DNA of 64,000 nucleotides from Myxococcus sp. CA023 (GTDB lineage: Bacteria; Myxococcota; Myxococcia; Myxococcales; Myxococcaceae). Shown here one piece after another: positions 43,979 to 52,682 of the stretch. The translations under genes were made by a program, and so were the position numbers. Under the pieces are notes generated by a model. The model was not told where the DNA came from and ran no database searches. It saw only the letters and a program-made list of their open reading frames with translations. The stretch covers positions 1 through 64,000 of the forward strand of contig NZ_JAAEAH010000029.1 of NCBI RefSeq assembly GCF_010998615.1, written 5' to 3'. Position 1 is the first letter of the stretch, and the number at the start of each line of letters is the position of its first letter.

Positions 43979-45238
43979 TCACGGCGCGGGGGGCGCCAGC
44001 CGGCCGTACTTCTTCATCGCCTGGATGAGCCGGTCCTGGGGCAGGCCGTAGACGCGGCTGCTCTCCGCGCCCGTCATCGTGTCGGAGGCCAGCATCGAGT
44101 TGAGGATGGCCTCCTGCGTGGCCTGGATGGTGGCCTCGAAGAGCGGCGTCATCCGCTCGTTGTCGAGCGCCGAGACGTTGGCCACGTCCGTGCCCGCGGG
44201 CGGCTTCAGGCGCTGCGTGGAGAAGGCCACGAAGATGTCGCCGGAGGAGTTGCCCCCCAGTCCTCCCATCTTCCCGATGCCCAGCGGCACGCGCTTCGCC
44301 AGCCGCTCCAGTTGATGCGGCAGCAGCGGCGCGTCCGTCGCCACCACCACGATGATGGAGCCGGCGCCCTCCGGCGTGCGGGGCTGGGTGTCGCCGCGCG
44401 ACGCCGAGCAGGCCGGCACGTCCTTGAACATGCCGGGGCTCGGCTTCTTGGGCCCGGTGTAGCAGGGGCGCAGGTCGTTGATCTCCTCGCCCACCGGCAC
44501 GCCCTCCACGGTGAAGAGGTGGCGCGCGCCGTAGTTGCACTGCAACAGCACGCCCACGGTGTAGCCCCCCTCTGACGCGGGAAGCTTGCGCGACGCCGTG
44601 CCGATGCCGGCCTTGAAGCTGTGGCACACCATCCCCGTGCCGCCGCCCACCGAGCCCTCCGCGACGGGGCCTCCCTTGGCGCTGTCGAGCGCGCGGTGGG
44701 CGTGTGTGGCCTTCACGTGGAAGCCATAGATGTCATTCAGCAGGCCGTCCCACGTCTCCGCGACGACGGGCAGCCCCAGCTCCCACTCCAATCCGCGCTT
44801 CATCGCCCAGGAGATGACGGAGTCGCGGACGGTGCCCACGTCATTGGTGTTGGTGAGCATCACGGGGCCGGCGAGCTGGCCGGATTCGGTGAGCCAGTGG
44901 GAGCCCGTCATCTCGCCATTCCCATTGAGGGCGTAGATGGCGGCGAAGACGTCCTCGGACACGCCGTCCTTGCCGCGGGGCAGCACGGCGGTGACGCCGG
45001 TGCGCACCGCGCCCTTGCCGCGCGGGCCGCGGGTGTCACCCGAAATCAGCGTCGTGTGGCCCACCTCCACGCCGGACACGTCGGTGATGGCGTTGTTCGG
45101 GCCGGATTGGCCGCCGAAGGTGATGCCCAGGTCGCGGGCGCGGGGCCTCGCCTGGGTGGACTGCGCTTCCGCTGGAAGGGACCACAGCAACAGACAGGAC
45201 ACGACGCCCAGGCGCAAAGGGAGACAGAACGGGTTCAT
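43979..45238 (-). CDS. P1-family (DmpA-like) autoprocessing aminopeptidase
   Basis: The 419-residue protein has a signal peptide (LRLGVVSCLLLWSLPAEAQ) and the P1 fold, which starts RARDLGITFGGQSGPNNAITDVSGVEVGHTTL as in DmpA/BapA. Autocleavage and catalysis use a Ser that becomes the new N-terminus; here the site is GGLGGNSSGDIFVAFST, with Ser331 or Ser332 as candidate. VGGGTGMVCHSFKAGIGTASR and GVLLQCNYG are other family landmarks. Members release N-terminal D- or beta-amino acids. It converges on the DUF885 gene with 13 bases between them, so two exported peptidases face each other. Confidence 0.92.
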   Translation of the reverse strand: MNPFCLPLRLGVVSCLLLWSLPAEAQSTQARPRARDLGITFGGQSGPNNAITDVSGVEVGHTTLISGDTRGPRGKGAVRTGVTAVLPRGKDGVSEDVFAAIYALNGNGEMTGSHWLTESGQLAGPVMLTNTNDVGTVRDSVISWAMKRGLEWELGLPVVAETWDGLLNDIYGFHVKATHAHRALDSAKGGPVAEGSVGGGTGMVCHSFKAGIGTASRKLPASEGGYTVGVLLQCNYGARHLFTVEGVPVGEEINDLRPCYTGPKKPSPGMFKDVPACSASRGDTQPRTPEGAGSIIVVVATDAPLLPHQLERLAKRVPLGIGKMGGLGGNSSGDIFVAFSTQRLKPPAGTDVANVSALDNERMTPLFEATIQATQEAILNSMLASDTMTGAESSRVYGLPQDRLIQAMKKYGRLAPPAP

Positions 45239-45361
45239 GGCGTGGCGTCATATCGCGACCGCTTCAGGCCCCCAACTGGTGGTCCCGTCTGGCCATGTCC
45301 GTTGTCTCCCTGCCAGTATCTCCCTGAGTCCCCTCACCGTCGGGAGGCTGTCGGGCTGCAC

Positions 45362-47029
45362 ATGGCCGAACACGAAGACCTCGATGCGTTGTGGCGCAAG
45401 GCGCGGCCGGATGACCTCACCTCGTTGCGGCGGCTGGATGCTGCACTGGTTCGTTCCGGCTATCAGGTGGAAGGAAAGACGGTGCGCGAGTGGATTGCCG
45501 GGCTCGCCGGAGACCGCATCCGCTGGTTCGACGGCAGGGATGCACATGACCGCGTGTGCCAGGCGGGGCTCGCGGCGGTGCCCGCGCTCATGGATGCCCT
45601 GGCGCGAGCGAACCAGGAGGCTTCCTGGCAAGCCACGCGAAACATGCTCGGGCAGTGCGTCGCGGCGCTGGGAACCATCGACCCGCTTCCCACCTGTGCG
45701 ATTCCGGCGCTCCTCGAAGTGCTTCGTCAGCCCGTGGCGCGGGTCCGGCGAATGGCGTTGGCGGTGCTGACGCGCATGCGCCCACGCGCCACCCCCATGG
45801 CCCTGCGCGCCGTCCTGCCGTGTCTCAAGGAGCGGGGCGACACGCAGACGCGGTTGCACGCGGCGCGGGTGCTGGCGGCGATGCAGGCCCCGTTGCCGGC
45901 AGAGGTTCGCGCTGTCGCGCTATCGCTGCTCGGAGATGCCCACCGCGCCATTCGCCGGGAGGGGCTCCATGTCCTCGCTCGTTTTCCGCGCGACGAAGAG
46001 GTCCTCACCGCGCTGGAAGAGCAGGCCATTCTGGACGATGAGAATCGGAACGAGGCCCTGCGCGTGCTGTCGCTACTTGCGCCGTCCCGAGCGATTCCAA
46101 GACTGCTCGAGGTGGCGAGTAGCGCGAGGTCACGCCGGCAAGAAGACGGGCCGCCTCCGCCTTCCTGGCGGGGCCCGCTCGGTGAGACCCGACGGCTCGA
46201 AGATGGGAAGCGAGCCCTCTTGTTCATCGCCCGGCTGGGCGTCCAGGGCGCGGAGGCGCTGGCGTCGCTCGACGCGCTCCGGTCCGTCGAGGTCCTGGCT
46301 CCCTATGTGGACGCCGTCATGGACGACATCACGCGCGCGGTGCTGCGCCAGCAAGCCCCGCCCTTGAGGACGGACCGTTTCCAGGAGCCGCTCTGCACCG
46401 CGCTCTTGACGGATGTGGCGTGGCCCGTCGAGCGCACCGAGGAGCCGTCCCTGGCGCTGCGCCCGTGGCTCGAGTCCCTGGCCGTCTTCGGCACCGAGGT
46501 GGAGGTGCGCGTGGCGCTCGCCGCCGCGAGGCATGTGCTGTGGCTGTGGGAGTCCCAGGACCCGAACAACGACTGGTCGCGCCGCGCCGTCATGGCCATG
46601 GACCGCTGGCTCTGCGAGCCCTCGGAGGAGCACGCGGCGCAGGTGGCCGAGGTGGGAAATTTCACCCCCAGCCAGTTCTGCGCGCCGGATGCCTTCTCCG
46701 CCGCCTGGTCGGTGAACTACGCCTGCGGGTGTGTCCCCCGGCCGTCTGCGCCCGTCGCCCCGCGCCGGCCTGAAGAGGACCCCCTGGGCGCGTGCGTCCA
46801 TGCCGCGTGTCGGGCGCTGAGCCGCCGGTCGGTCATCACCTTCGCGCTGGGCGCCAGCGAGGAGTCTCCGGAGCCGCTCAGCCCGCATGAGTCGGCACGC
46901 GAGGTCCACCGTGCCATCGTGGACGAGGTGCTGCCCTGGGCCTGTGGTGCCTGGGACCCCGTGAAGGACACGCCACGGCTGCGCAAGGCGCTGCGCGCGG
47001 ACGGCTGGCGCATCCCCGGCGCGCCCTGA
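45362..47029 (+). CDS. HEAT-repeat-like protein, function unknown
   Basis: The 555-residue cytoplasmic protein has no signal or membrane segment. Residues about 60-235 are helical pairs with HEAT/PBS-lyase-type periodicity (VPALMDALARANQ, IPALLEVLRQPVARVRRMALAVL, VRAVALSLLGDAHRAIRREGLHVLARF). The C-terminal half is helical as well but less regular, with Cys-rich NYACGCVPRP. HEAT arrays usually act as protein-interaction scaffolds. The ATG at 45362 is the first Met that makes sense; the same frame continues upstream antisense to the peptidase gene without a credible start. Confidence 0.75.
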   Translation: MAEHEDLDALWRKARPDDLTSLRRLDAALVRSGYQVEGKTVREWIAGLAGDRIRWFDGRDAHDRVCQAGLAAVPALMDALARANQEASWQATRNMLGQCVAALGTIDPLPTCAIPALLEVLRQPVARVRRMALAVLTRMRPRATPMALRAVLPCLKERGDTQTRLHAARVLAAMQAPLPAEVRAVALSLLGDAHRAIRREGLHVLARFPRDEEVLTALEEQAILDDENRNEALRVLSLLAPSRAIPRLLEVASSARSRRQEDGPPPPSWRGPLGETRRLEDGKRALLFIARLGVQGAEALASLDALRSVEVLAPYVDAVMDDITRAVLRQQAPPLRTDRFQEPLCTALLTDVAWPVERTEEPSLALRPWLESLAVFGTEVEVRVALAAARHVLWLWESQDPNNDWSRRAVMAMDRWLCEPSEEHAAQVAEVGNFTPSQFCAPDAFSAAWSVNYACGCVPRPSAPVAPRRPEEDPLGACVHAACRALSRRSVITFALGASEESPEPLSPHESAREVHRAIVDEVLPWACGAWDPVKDTPRLRKALRADGWRIPGAP

Positions 47030-47199
47030 CTTCACGCGTCCGGCTGTCCGCGGGTGTGCAGTGGCCGTGAGACCGCCGGGCCGGGAAGTGTGTGCGCGCC
47101 TGACGCTGACGCACGTGAATGCCCCCCGAGCGCGCGTGCGGTCCACGGGGGCAGGTGACAACCCGCTGGCCACAGGCCTGAGGTCCGGCCCCGTGAATC

Positions 47200-48270
47200 A
47201 TGGGGGCGTCCATGGCGTGGAGGGCAGGGGGCGGAGTCCAGCGGTGGTGGGCCGCCCTGCTGTGGGGGACGTGTGTCCTGCTGGCGGGCGTCGTCCGCGC
47301 GGACGGGTGGCGCGTGAAATACGACGCGCCGGTCCCGCTCTTCCTGGACCGCAGCTACATCCTCGACTCCCCCAACCGCATCCGCCGTCAGGGGGCGCCG
47401 AACTCCCCGGAGAAGCTCATCTTCGAGGCGCAGGTGGCGCCCAACCTCTTTCTGCCACAGCTCCATCACGGAGACTTCACGCGGCCCGGCGGTGAGTATT
47501 TCCTGTCACTCATCATCACCCCGGCGGTGCAGCTGCGCATCGTGGACACGGCGAGCGACCCCGCCATCCCGCCGTCCTTCATCGCGAAGGCGACGTTCCA
47601 GGTGGCGCACCTGCGACCGCTGGCGAAGCCTCGGGCAGAGGGCGCGGCGGTGCGGGGATTGGCGCTCGCGCTCAACGTCATCGTGGCGCACTACTCGAAT
47701 GGGGAGTCCGGGTGCTTCTACAGCAACCAGACGCGCGGCGAATCCAGGTGCACGCCGTCGGAAGGGCAACTGCCGCTGAACGAGGTGTCCGGTAGCTTCA
47801 CGACGAACTTCTTCCGCATGGAGTTCCACAGCCGGTTGGCTTTCGACGTGGAGCCGGACCTGCGCAACGCGTGGTTGGTGGGCGGGTTCGCCGCCTTCGA
47901 GCTGAACACCTCCATTGGCCCTGGCCGCATCACCCGCTCCCAGCGTGCCGTCTACGGTGACGGACACTGGGCGGCCGGCGTCATGGGCCAGCGCACGTGG
48001 AGCAACCACCGCTTCCCGTTGGAAGTGTCCGTGTCGCAGCCCTTCGGGGAGACGCCCTCGCAGCGGGCCACGTGGAAGACTGAGTTCGGCGTCTACCCCC
48101 GGTGGGGCGCGGGCTTCGGCGTCTTCGCGCGGTACGTGAAGGGGCAGGACTACTACAACATCCTGTTCCTGGAGCCCGTGGCGCTGTGGCAGTTCGGGCT
48201 CGCCTTTGAACTCAACCCCGGCGCGCGACTGCGGGCGGCCGAGGAAGGTCGGCCGCCCGGGTTTCCTTGA
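47200..48270 (+). CDS. outer-membrane beta-barrel protein, phospholipase-A-like H-x-S-N-G motif
   Basis: The 356 residues start with a signal peptide (WWAALLWGTCVLLAGVVRA) and continue as alternating hydrophobic/aromatic strands typical of an outer-membrane barrel (YFLSLIITPAVQLRIV, WKTEFGVYPRWGAGFGVFARYVKG). The segment VIVAHYSNGESGCFY contains H-x-S-N-G, which resembles the His/Ser catalytic loop of outer-membrane phospholipase A. A later Asn partner is not obvious (SNQTRGES). It may be a divergent OMPLA-like lipase or a barrel that shares the motif by chance. It is a single gene; the next gene converges on it. Confidence 0.65.
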   Translation: MGASMAWRAGGGVQRWWAALLWGTCVLLAGVVRADGWRVKYDAPVPLFLDRSYILDSPNRIRRQGAPNSPEKLIFEAQVAPNLFLPQLHHGDFTRPGGEYFLSLIITPAVQLRIVDTASDPAIPPSFIAKATFQVAHLRPLAKPRAEGAAVRGLALALNVIVAHYSNGESGCFYSNQTRGESRCTPSEGQLPLNEVSGSFTTNFFRMEFHSRLAFDVEPDLRNAWLVGGFAAFELNTSIGPGRITRSQRAVYGDGHWAAGVMGQRTWSNHRFPLEVSVSQPFGETPSQRATWKTEFGVYPRWGAGFGVFARYVKGQDYYNILFLEPVALWQFGLAFELNPGARLRAAEEGRPPGFP

Positions 48271-48276
48271 GCCGCG

Positions 48277-49410
48277 TCAGGGCAGGCGCGCGTCGAGCCA
48301 CGTCAGGTGCGCGTCGACCGTCTCCGCCACCGCCTGCGCCTGGTCCGACGCGCTGGGGTCCGTGTAGGGATTGCCAATCTCCTTGTGCTGCCACTTCACC
48401 CAGGTCTGCTTGTACCAACCCCAGTCGAGGTTCGTGCCCGTCGAAGGCGGGGTGCTGCCCGCGTAGCCGGAGAAGGCGCGGATGCCCGTGGCGGGAGCGA
48501 CCTCCTGGCCTCCCACCACGTGGAAGATGTGGAGCCTGTCGCGGCGGGGGAACTGGGCCGTCAGGTTCGTGGCCCACGCGCCATAGAAGGTGCCCCAGGG
48601 CCGCACGGGGTTGTTGATCTTGCTGTCGAAGGTCCCCAGCTCACCCTGGCTGTTGCGGCACACGCCATCGAATGACGACACGTAGATGTCGATGCCGTCG
48701 AGCGCCGTGTTCGCGCGGAGCGCTTGCGCCATGCGCATCATCAAGCATCCACCGCGCGAGCTGCCCGCCAGGTAGATGGCGCGCGTCTCCGGACGGACCT
48801 GCGCCTGGAGCCAGTTCGAGAAGCCATTCACGATGCGCTGCTTCGTGTCGCTGTCGAACAGGTGGTCGAAGTTGGCGTCGTTGACGACGGACAGGTACGT
48901 CTTCCCGCTGGGAAACAACCCCAGGGCGCGCAGCTTCATGGCCAGCGAACGGCCGTCCAGGCTCACGTTGGGACAGGAGACGCTGTCACAGGACGCATCC
49001 CAGTTGGAGGCCTGCCCGGTGACGCCGCTGGAGTGGCCGCTGCTCGAAATCTTCTGTCCCGCGGACATGAGGACAAGGGCCTCGCGCACGGCAGGCGCGT
49101 CCACCTCCGCGATGCGGATGTTGTGGAGCGCGATGTCCAAAGCGCCCGCCGCGCGGAAGTGCTCGAACCCCGCCGTTGCCTGATAGGCCCCCGAGCCGTT
49201 CCTGTAGACGACACGGCGGGACACCACCGTCTGGCTGCTGCCGCTGGGATACGTCAGCGCCTGGGCCTGGGCGTCCAGCGCGCCCTCGGGTTCGGGCGCG
49301 GACGGGGCCGGCTCCATGGGGCCCCCGCAGCCCGCGAGGGCGCCTGTGAGCAGCAGGGCCAGGTTCAGCCTGGAGAAGACACGACGAGCGACGCGTTCGG
49401 TGCGGACCAT
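48277..49410 (-). CDS. lipoprotein with alpha/beta-hydrolase-like features
   Basis: The 377-residue protein starts at ATG 49410 behind GGAG. It has a lipoprotein signal (SRLNLALLLTGALAGCGGP) and a Pro/Ala linker. The AIYLAGSSRGGCLMMRMAQALR element resembles a nucleophile elbow (G-x-S-x-G) of a serine hydrolase; HIFHVVGGQEVAPATG and later His residues could complete it. Paired Cys (SCDSVSCP) suggest disulfides. It is likely an outer-membrane-attached esterase or a structural relative. The substrate is unknown. It converges on the barrel gene with only six bases between the stops. Confidence 0.72.
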   Translation of the reverse strand: MVRTERVARRVFSRLNLALLLTGALAGCGGPMEPAPSAPEPEGALDAQAQALTYPSGSSQTVVSRRVVYRNGSGAYQATAGFEHFRAAGALDIALHNIRIAEVDAPAVREALVLMSAGQKISSSGHSSGVTGQASNWDASCDSVSCPNVSLDGRSLAMKLRALGLFPSGKTYLSVVNDANFDHLFDSDTKQRIVNGFSNWLQAQVRPETRAIYLAGSSRGGCLMMRMAQALRANTALDGIDIYVSSFDGVCRNSQGELGTFDSKINNPVRPWGTFYGAWATNLTAQFPRRDRLHIFHVVGGQEVAPATGIRAFSGYAGSTPPSTGTNLDWGWYKQTWVKWQHKEIGNPYTDPSASDQAQAVAETVDAHLTWLDARLP

Positions 49411-49489
49411 GGTGTGCTCCGAGGGCGGAGGGAGGTGCATCGGCACGCCCTGGGCACGCCCCCCTGGGCCCAGGGCGAAGTCGAAGTGC

Positions 49490-50668
49490 TCAGGGCACGC
49501 TCACGGTGGCTCGGGCCAGGGCGAGCCAGGAGTTGCGCCGGCCCGGGTCCTCCAGCGGCGCGGTGTCGTACCGCTGGGCGTACCCGGCGGCACCGAGGCC
49601 GAAGAAGGACGTCACCCACCAGCGGACCGCGAGGGCGCCGCCCGTCGTACCGCCGGGCTGGATGTCGGAGGCGCCCCGGCCCAGCCACAGCCGCTCCACG
49701 CGCGCGGCGAGCTCGACGGCGCCCGTGGGCACCTGCCCGGCGTTGACGGCGTCCATGCCGGTGGGGTCGTTCGGCGCCACGGGCCAGCGACCGCCGTCGC
49801 CCCGGGGGCGTCCCACTACCACCCAGGACACCTCCAGCGAGGCGCCCTGGCTCTCCATCCGCGGCAGTCCTTCGCGCGGGGTGTTGGGATTGCCATCGGT
49901 ATCGCGAGAGCGCCGCTCCCAGGCCGCGGCGCCTTCCGCCAGCACCCGCACGGGCCCAACGTCCAGCCGCGCGTGCGCCTCCACCACCGAGCGAGGCCCC
50001 GATACCGGCGGGGACCGGTAGAAGACGAAGTTCTGGGGGCCGATGCCACCGATGCCGGCCCGGTCGTAGGCGTTCTCCACATGGACACCCGCGCCAGCGC
50101 GGAAGCCCCAGAAGGCATCCACGTTGCCCCGGGCGCGGCCCCAGCGTCCGTCCACGCGGGCGTCCAGGGCGGGCAGGCTGTTGTCATTGCCCAACGGACT
50201 GCGCGAGCCATTGCCCACGCGCACCCAGGCCTCCACGGGCAGCGTCTTGGGCGCCCACCAGGCCTCGATGCCCAGGTCGCGGCGCGGCCAGAACGTCTGC
50301 GCCAACAGGGACAGCTCGGGAATGGCCCGGGCCTCCAGGCTCTCGTCGCGCGCGCTGATGAACAACGGCGTCTTCGACATGCCCATGGACAGGCGCAGCG
50401 ACTCGCCCAGGGTGGCGGCCACGAAGGCGTCGACGAGCGCGGGCTTCTCCTGCGCCCACTCCGCCACGCCGGAAGCCATCAGCCAGGGCACGGGGTAGGC
50501 CCGGGCACCCACGCGGAGGCGGGCCAGCGTGACGCCGTCGAAGCCCTCCACCTCGGAGACGTGCTGACGCCAGTCGATTTCACCCACCAGGACGGGCTGG
50601 AGCCAGTCCGGGGCCGCCAGCGCGGGCGTGCTCGCCAGCGCGGCCACTGCGATGAGGACACGGCGCAT
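49490..50668 (-). CDS. phosphate-selective porin-like outer-membrane protein
   Basis: The 392-residue protein has a short signal peptide (RRVLIAVAALASTPALA) and a beta-barrel-like sequence with Trp/Tyr-ended strands. It opens PDWLQPVLVGEIDWRQHV; RLSMGMSKTPLFISARDESLEAR and GIEAWWAPKTLPVEAWVRVGNG resemble porins of the O/P type that take up anions such as phosphate or pyrophosphate. The final strand ends ALARATVSVP with a terminal Pro where many barrels have an aromatic residue. It starts directly after the stop of the upstream NHL lipoprotein gene, so the two form an operon. Confidence 0.75.
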   Translation of the reverse strand: MRRVLIAVAALASTPALAAPDWLQPVLVGEIDWRQHVSEVEGFDGVTLARLRVGARAYPVPWLMASGVAEWAQEKPALVDAFVAATLGESLRLSMGMSKTPLFISARDESLEARAIPELSLLAQTFWPRRDLGIEAWWAPKTLPVEAWVRVGNGSRSPLGNDNSLPALDARVDGRWGRARGNVDAFWGFRAGAGVHVENAYDRAGIGGIGPQNFVFYRSPPVSGPRSVVEAHARLDVGPVRVLAEGAAAWERRSRDTDGNPNTPREGLPRMESQGASLEVSWVVVGRPRGDGGRWPVAPNDPTGMDAVNAGQVPTGAVELAARVERLWLGRGASDIQPGGTTGGALAVRWWVTSFFGLGAAGYAQRYDTAPLEDPGRRNSWLALARATVSVP

Positions 50669-51562
50669 TCAGTCCACCGGGACAATCTGGAGGAAGTGCG
50701 TGGTGCCGTTGGACTCGTCCCTGTCGTGGTCGGCGATGAAGAGGCGGCGGTTGGCGGCGTCGTAGGCGATGCCGCGCACGTTCTGGAATCCACTGACGAT
50801 GACCCGCTGCGCGCCGGTGCTGGGATTGATGCTGACCACGGTGCCCTGACGGGTGCCTGTGAGCAGCGCGCCGCCCGGCCCGAGCGACAGCAGGTCCGGC
50901 TCGGTGAGGGTGGCGATGGTGGTCAGCTCCGAGGGACGCGCCAGCGGCGAGCGGTACACCTTCCCGGCAATCTGGTCCGCGATGTAGAGCGAGTCACCCA
51001 CGGCCAGTACGCCCACGGGCTTCTCCAGCGCGCCCACCACCTCCTGCTCGGTGCCGTCCAGGTTGAGCAGGGCGATGGAGCCCACATTCACGTTGCTGTT
51101 GCGGACGAAGTAGGAGTTGAAGAGCCGCCCGTCCTCCGTCACCGTCAGGCCGATGCGGCGGCGGTTGGTGGGCAGTCCCGGCACCGTGCCGGTGGTCCCG
51201 TCCGGCCGCGCGAAGAGCACCGCGCCCGCCGTCCCGAAGCCGAAGCGCACCGTCACCAGCGTGCCGTCCGGCATCCGCACCACCTCGCCCAGGTTGGTGC
51301 TGTTGGGCGGCGCGTCCGGCAGCGCGACGGCCAGGGACACGCCTTCACCGTCCCGGTATTTGAGGATGCGGTGGTTCTGGTCGTCGGCGATGTAGAGCGT
51401 TTCGTTCTCGGCGTCCCAGAACATCCCGTTGGGGTCGCCGTCCAGTGGGATGGCCTTTGGGCCCCGGTCCACGGGCGCATCCACTCCCGGACCGTCGGAG
51501 GGGGCGTCGGAGCAGCCCACGAGGGAGAGCAGGGCAAGAAGGGACAACAGGGGAGCGCGCAT
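50669..51562 (-). CDS. NHL/SMP-30-type beta-propeller lipoprotein
   Basis: The 297-residue protein has a lipoprotein signal (APLLSLLALLSLVGCSDAP, Cys about residue 17) and a propeller built of repeated blades with the NHL flavour: NGMFWDAENETLYIADDQNHRILKY, PVGVLAVGDSLYIADQIAGKVYR, NVRGIAYDAANRRLFIADHD. Such lipoproteins may bind sugars, lactones or proteins at the cell surface. The stop codon abuts the ATG of the porin gene, indicating cotranslation and a shared function in uptake or sensing. Confidence 0.85.
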   Translation of the reverse strand: MRAPLLSLLALLSLVGCSDAPSDGPGVDAPVDRGPKAIPLDGDPNGMFWDAENETLYIADDQNHRILKYRDGEGVSLAVALPDAPPNSTNLGEVVRMPDGTLVTVRFGFGTAGAVLFARPDGTTGTVPGLPTNRRRIGLTVTEDGRLFNSYFVRNSNVNVGSIALLNLDGTEQEVVGALEKPVGVLAVGDSLYIADQIAGKVYRSPLARPSELTTIATLTEPDLLSLGPGGALLTGTRQGTVVSINPSTGAQRVIVSGFQNVRGIAYDAANRRLFIADHDRDESNGTTHFLQIVPVD

Positions 51563-51611
51563 GGCCGGACTTCTAACTCACGGGACGGTGAATGTTGGCT
51601 GATTTCCCAGT

Positions 51612-52673
51612 CTAGAAAGCCTCGCCCACGTTCAAATAGAAGCTGGGTTCGCTTCCGTAGGCGATATCGAGCCGGATGTTGACGGGAACGTCGGACATGG
51701 GTGCGAAGCGCAGCCCTACGCCAGCCGCGGGTTTGATGTCACGCATGTCGAAGTCGCGTGGGCTGCGTGCCACCGTCGCCGCGGAGACGAAGGCCACGCC
51801 GCCCAGTCGCCAGAAGAGGGGCGCGCGGTACTCAACCTGCGCGCCCAGGTGCTGGCGCTCGCGGAAGCGTCCCTCCAGGTAGCCTCGGCTCAACTCCATC
51901 CCACCCAACCGTCCCGTGTCATAGAAGGGCGGTTCACCGTCGCGCAGGTCGACGAGTCCCTGCATCGCGAGAACGTGCCGCTGTCCCCATGGAAGTGTGA
52001 GGTAGCGCCGGACATCCAGCCGCAGCACATCGAAGACGTAGTCGGAGCTCCACGCGTCCCGGGCCCGGCGCAGGTTGAGCCGCGCCACCAGTCCTGTCAC
52101 CGGATTGAGCGTGTTGTCTCGTGAGTCATAAAGGGCGGTCAGTCCGAATTGAACCGTCGAACCGCCCTCGGCGCCCGTCATGTGCCGCACCGCCCCGTCC
52201 TCCGCGACATAGGTGAAGCGCGCGTGCTGATAGCGCACGGTGGGGCCGACATAGAGGCGGGGGACGATGCGCCACTTCGGACTCAGTTCAAGTTCGAAGA
52301 AGATGGGTGTGAAGTCCTCCTCGTCCTCCGCCCGCGTGCGTGCGCCCATGCCGAAGAAGCGGTCCGGGAAGCGCGCCGCGCTGGCGGTGGCCGTCAGGTT
52401 CAGCCGGTCGTCGAGGAGATTCACGTCCGGCTGGAGGAGGAGGGTGAACTGGCCACGGGTGCTCGCGGCGGCGGCCAGCATCACCTGGGACTCCCTGCCG
52501 CCTCGCGACGCCGGGGGCTGATAGATGAGCGATGCCGCGCCGCCCAGGAGGAAGCTCGTCTCCGGCTGATAGGCGGGCAGCACGAAGGGGACGACGCTGA
52601 AGCGCCCCTCCGGTGCTTCCTCGGGAGTGGCCACGAGCAAGACGCCGAGGACGGCCGTGAGGAGCGGTGTCAT
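51612..52673 (-). CDS. Omp85/surface-antigen (D15)-type outer-membrane protein
   Basis: The 353-residue protein has a signal peptide (PLLTAVLGVLLVATP) and then only a barrel, without POTRA domains. PAYQPETSFLLGGAASLIYQ and LTALYDSRDNTLNPVTG (the SRD-x3-P-x-G block of Omp85 strands) identify it with the surface antigen/D15 family. LSRGYLEGRFRERQHLGAQVEYRAPLFWRLGG matches the conserved L6 RGY region. It ends FYLNVGEAF with a terminal Phe, as outer-membrane barrels do. POTRA-less members exist in bacteria but their function is unclear. It lies nine bases after the hydrolase gene and is likely cotranscribed. Confidence 0.85.
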   Translation of the reverse strand: MTPLLTAVLGVLLVATPEEAPEGRFSVVPFVLPAYQPETSFLLGGAASLIYQPPASRGGRESQVMLAAAASTRGQFTLLLQPDVNLLDDRLNLTATASAARFPDRFFGMGARTRAEDEEDFTPIFFELELSPKWRIVPRLYVGPTVRYQHARFTYVAEDGAVRHMTGAEGGSTVQFGLTALYDSRDNTLNPVTGLVARLNLRRARDAWSSDYVFDVLRLDVRRYLTLPWGQRHVLAMQGLVDLRDGEPPFYDTGRLGGMELSRGYLEGRFRERQHLGAQVEYRAPLFWRLGGVAFVSAATVARSPRDFDMRDIKPAAGVGLRFAPMSDVPVNIRLDIAYGSEPSFYLNVGEAF

Positions 52674-52682
52674 GGCGGGGCC

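Noticed and set aside
44621-45361. Upstream extension of the HEAT-repeat frame
   Set aside because: It is antisense to the P1-peptidase gene, Arg/His/Gly-rich and lacks a ribosome-binding site; the ATG at 45362 begins the plausible protein.
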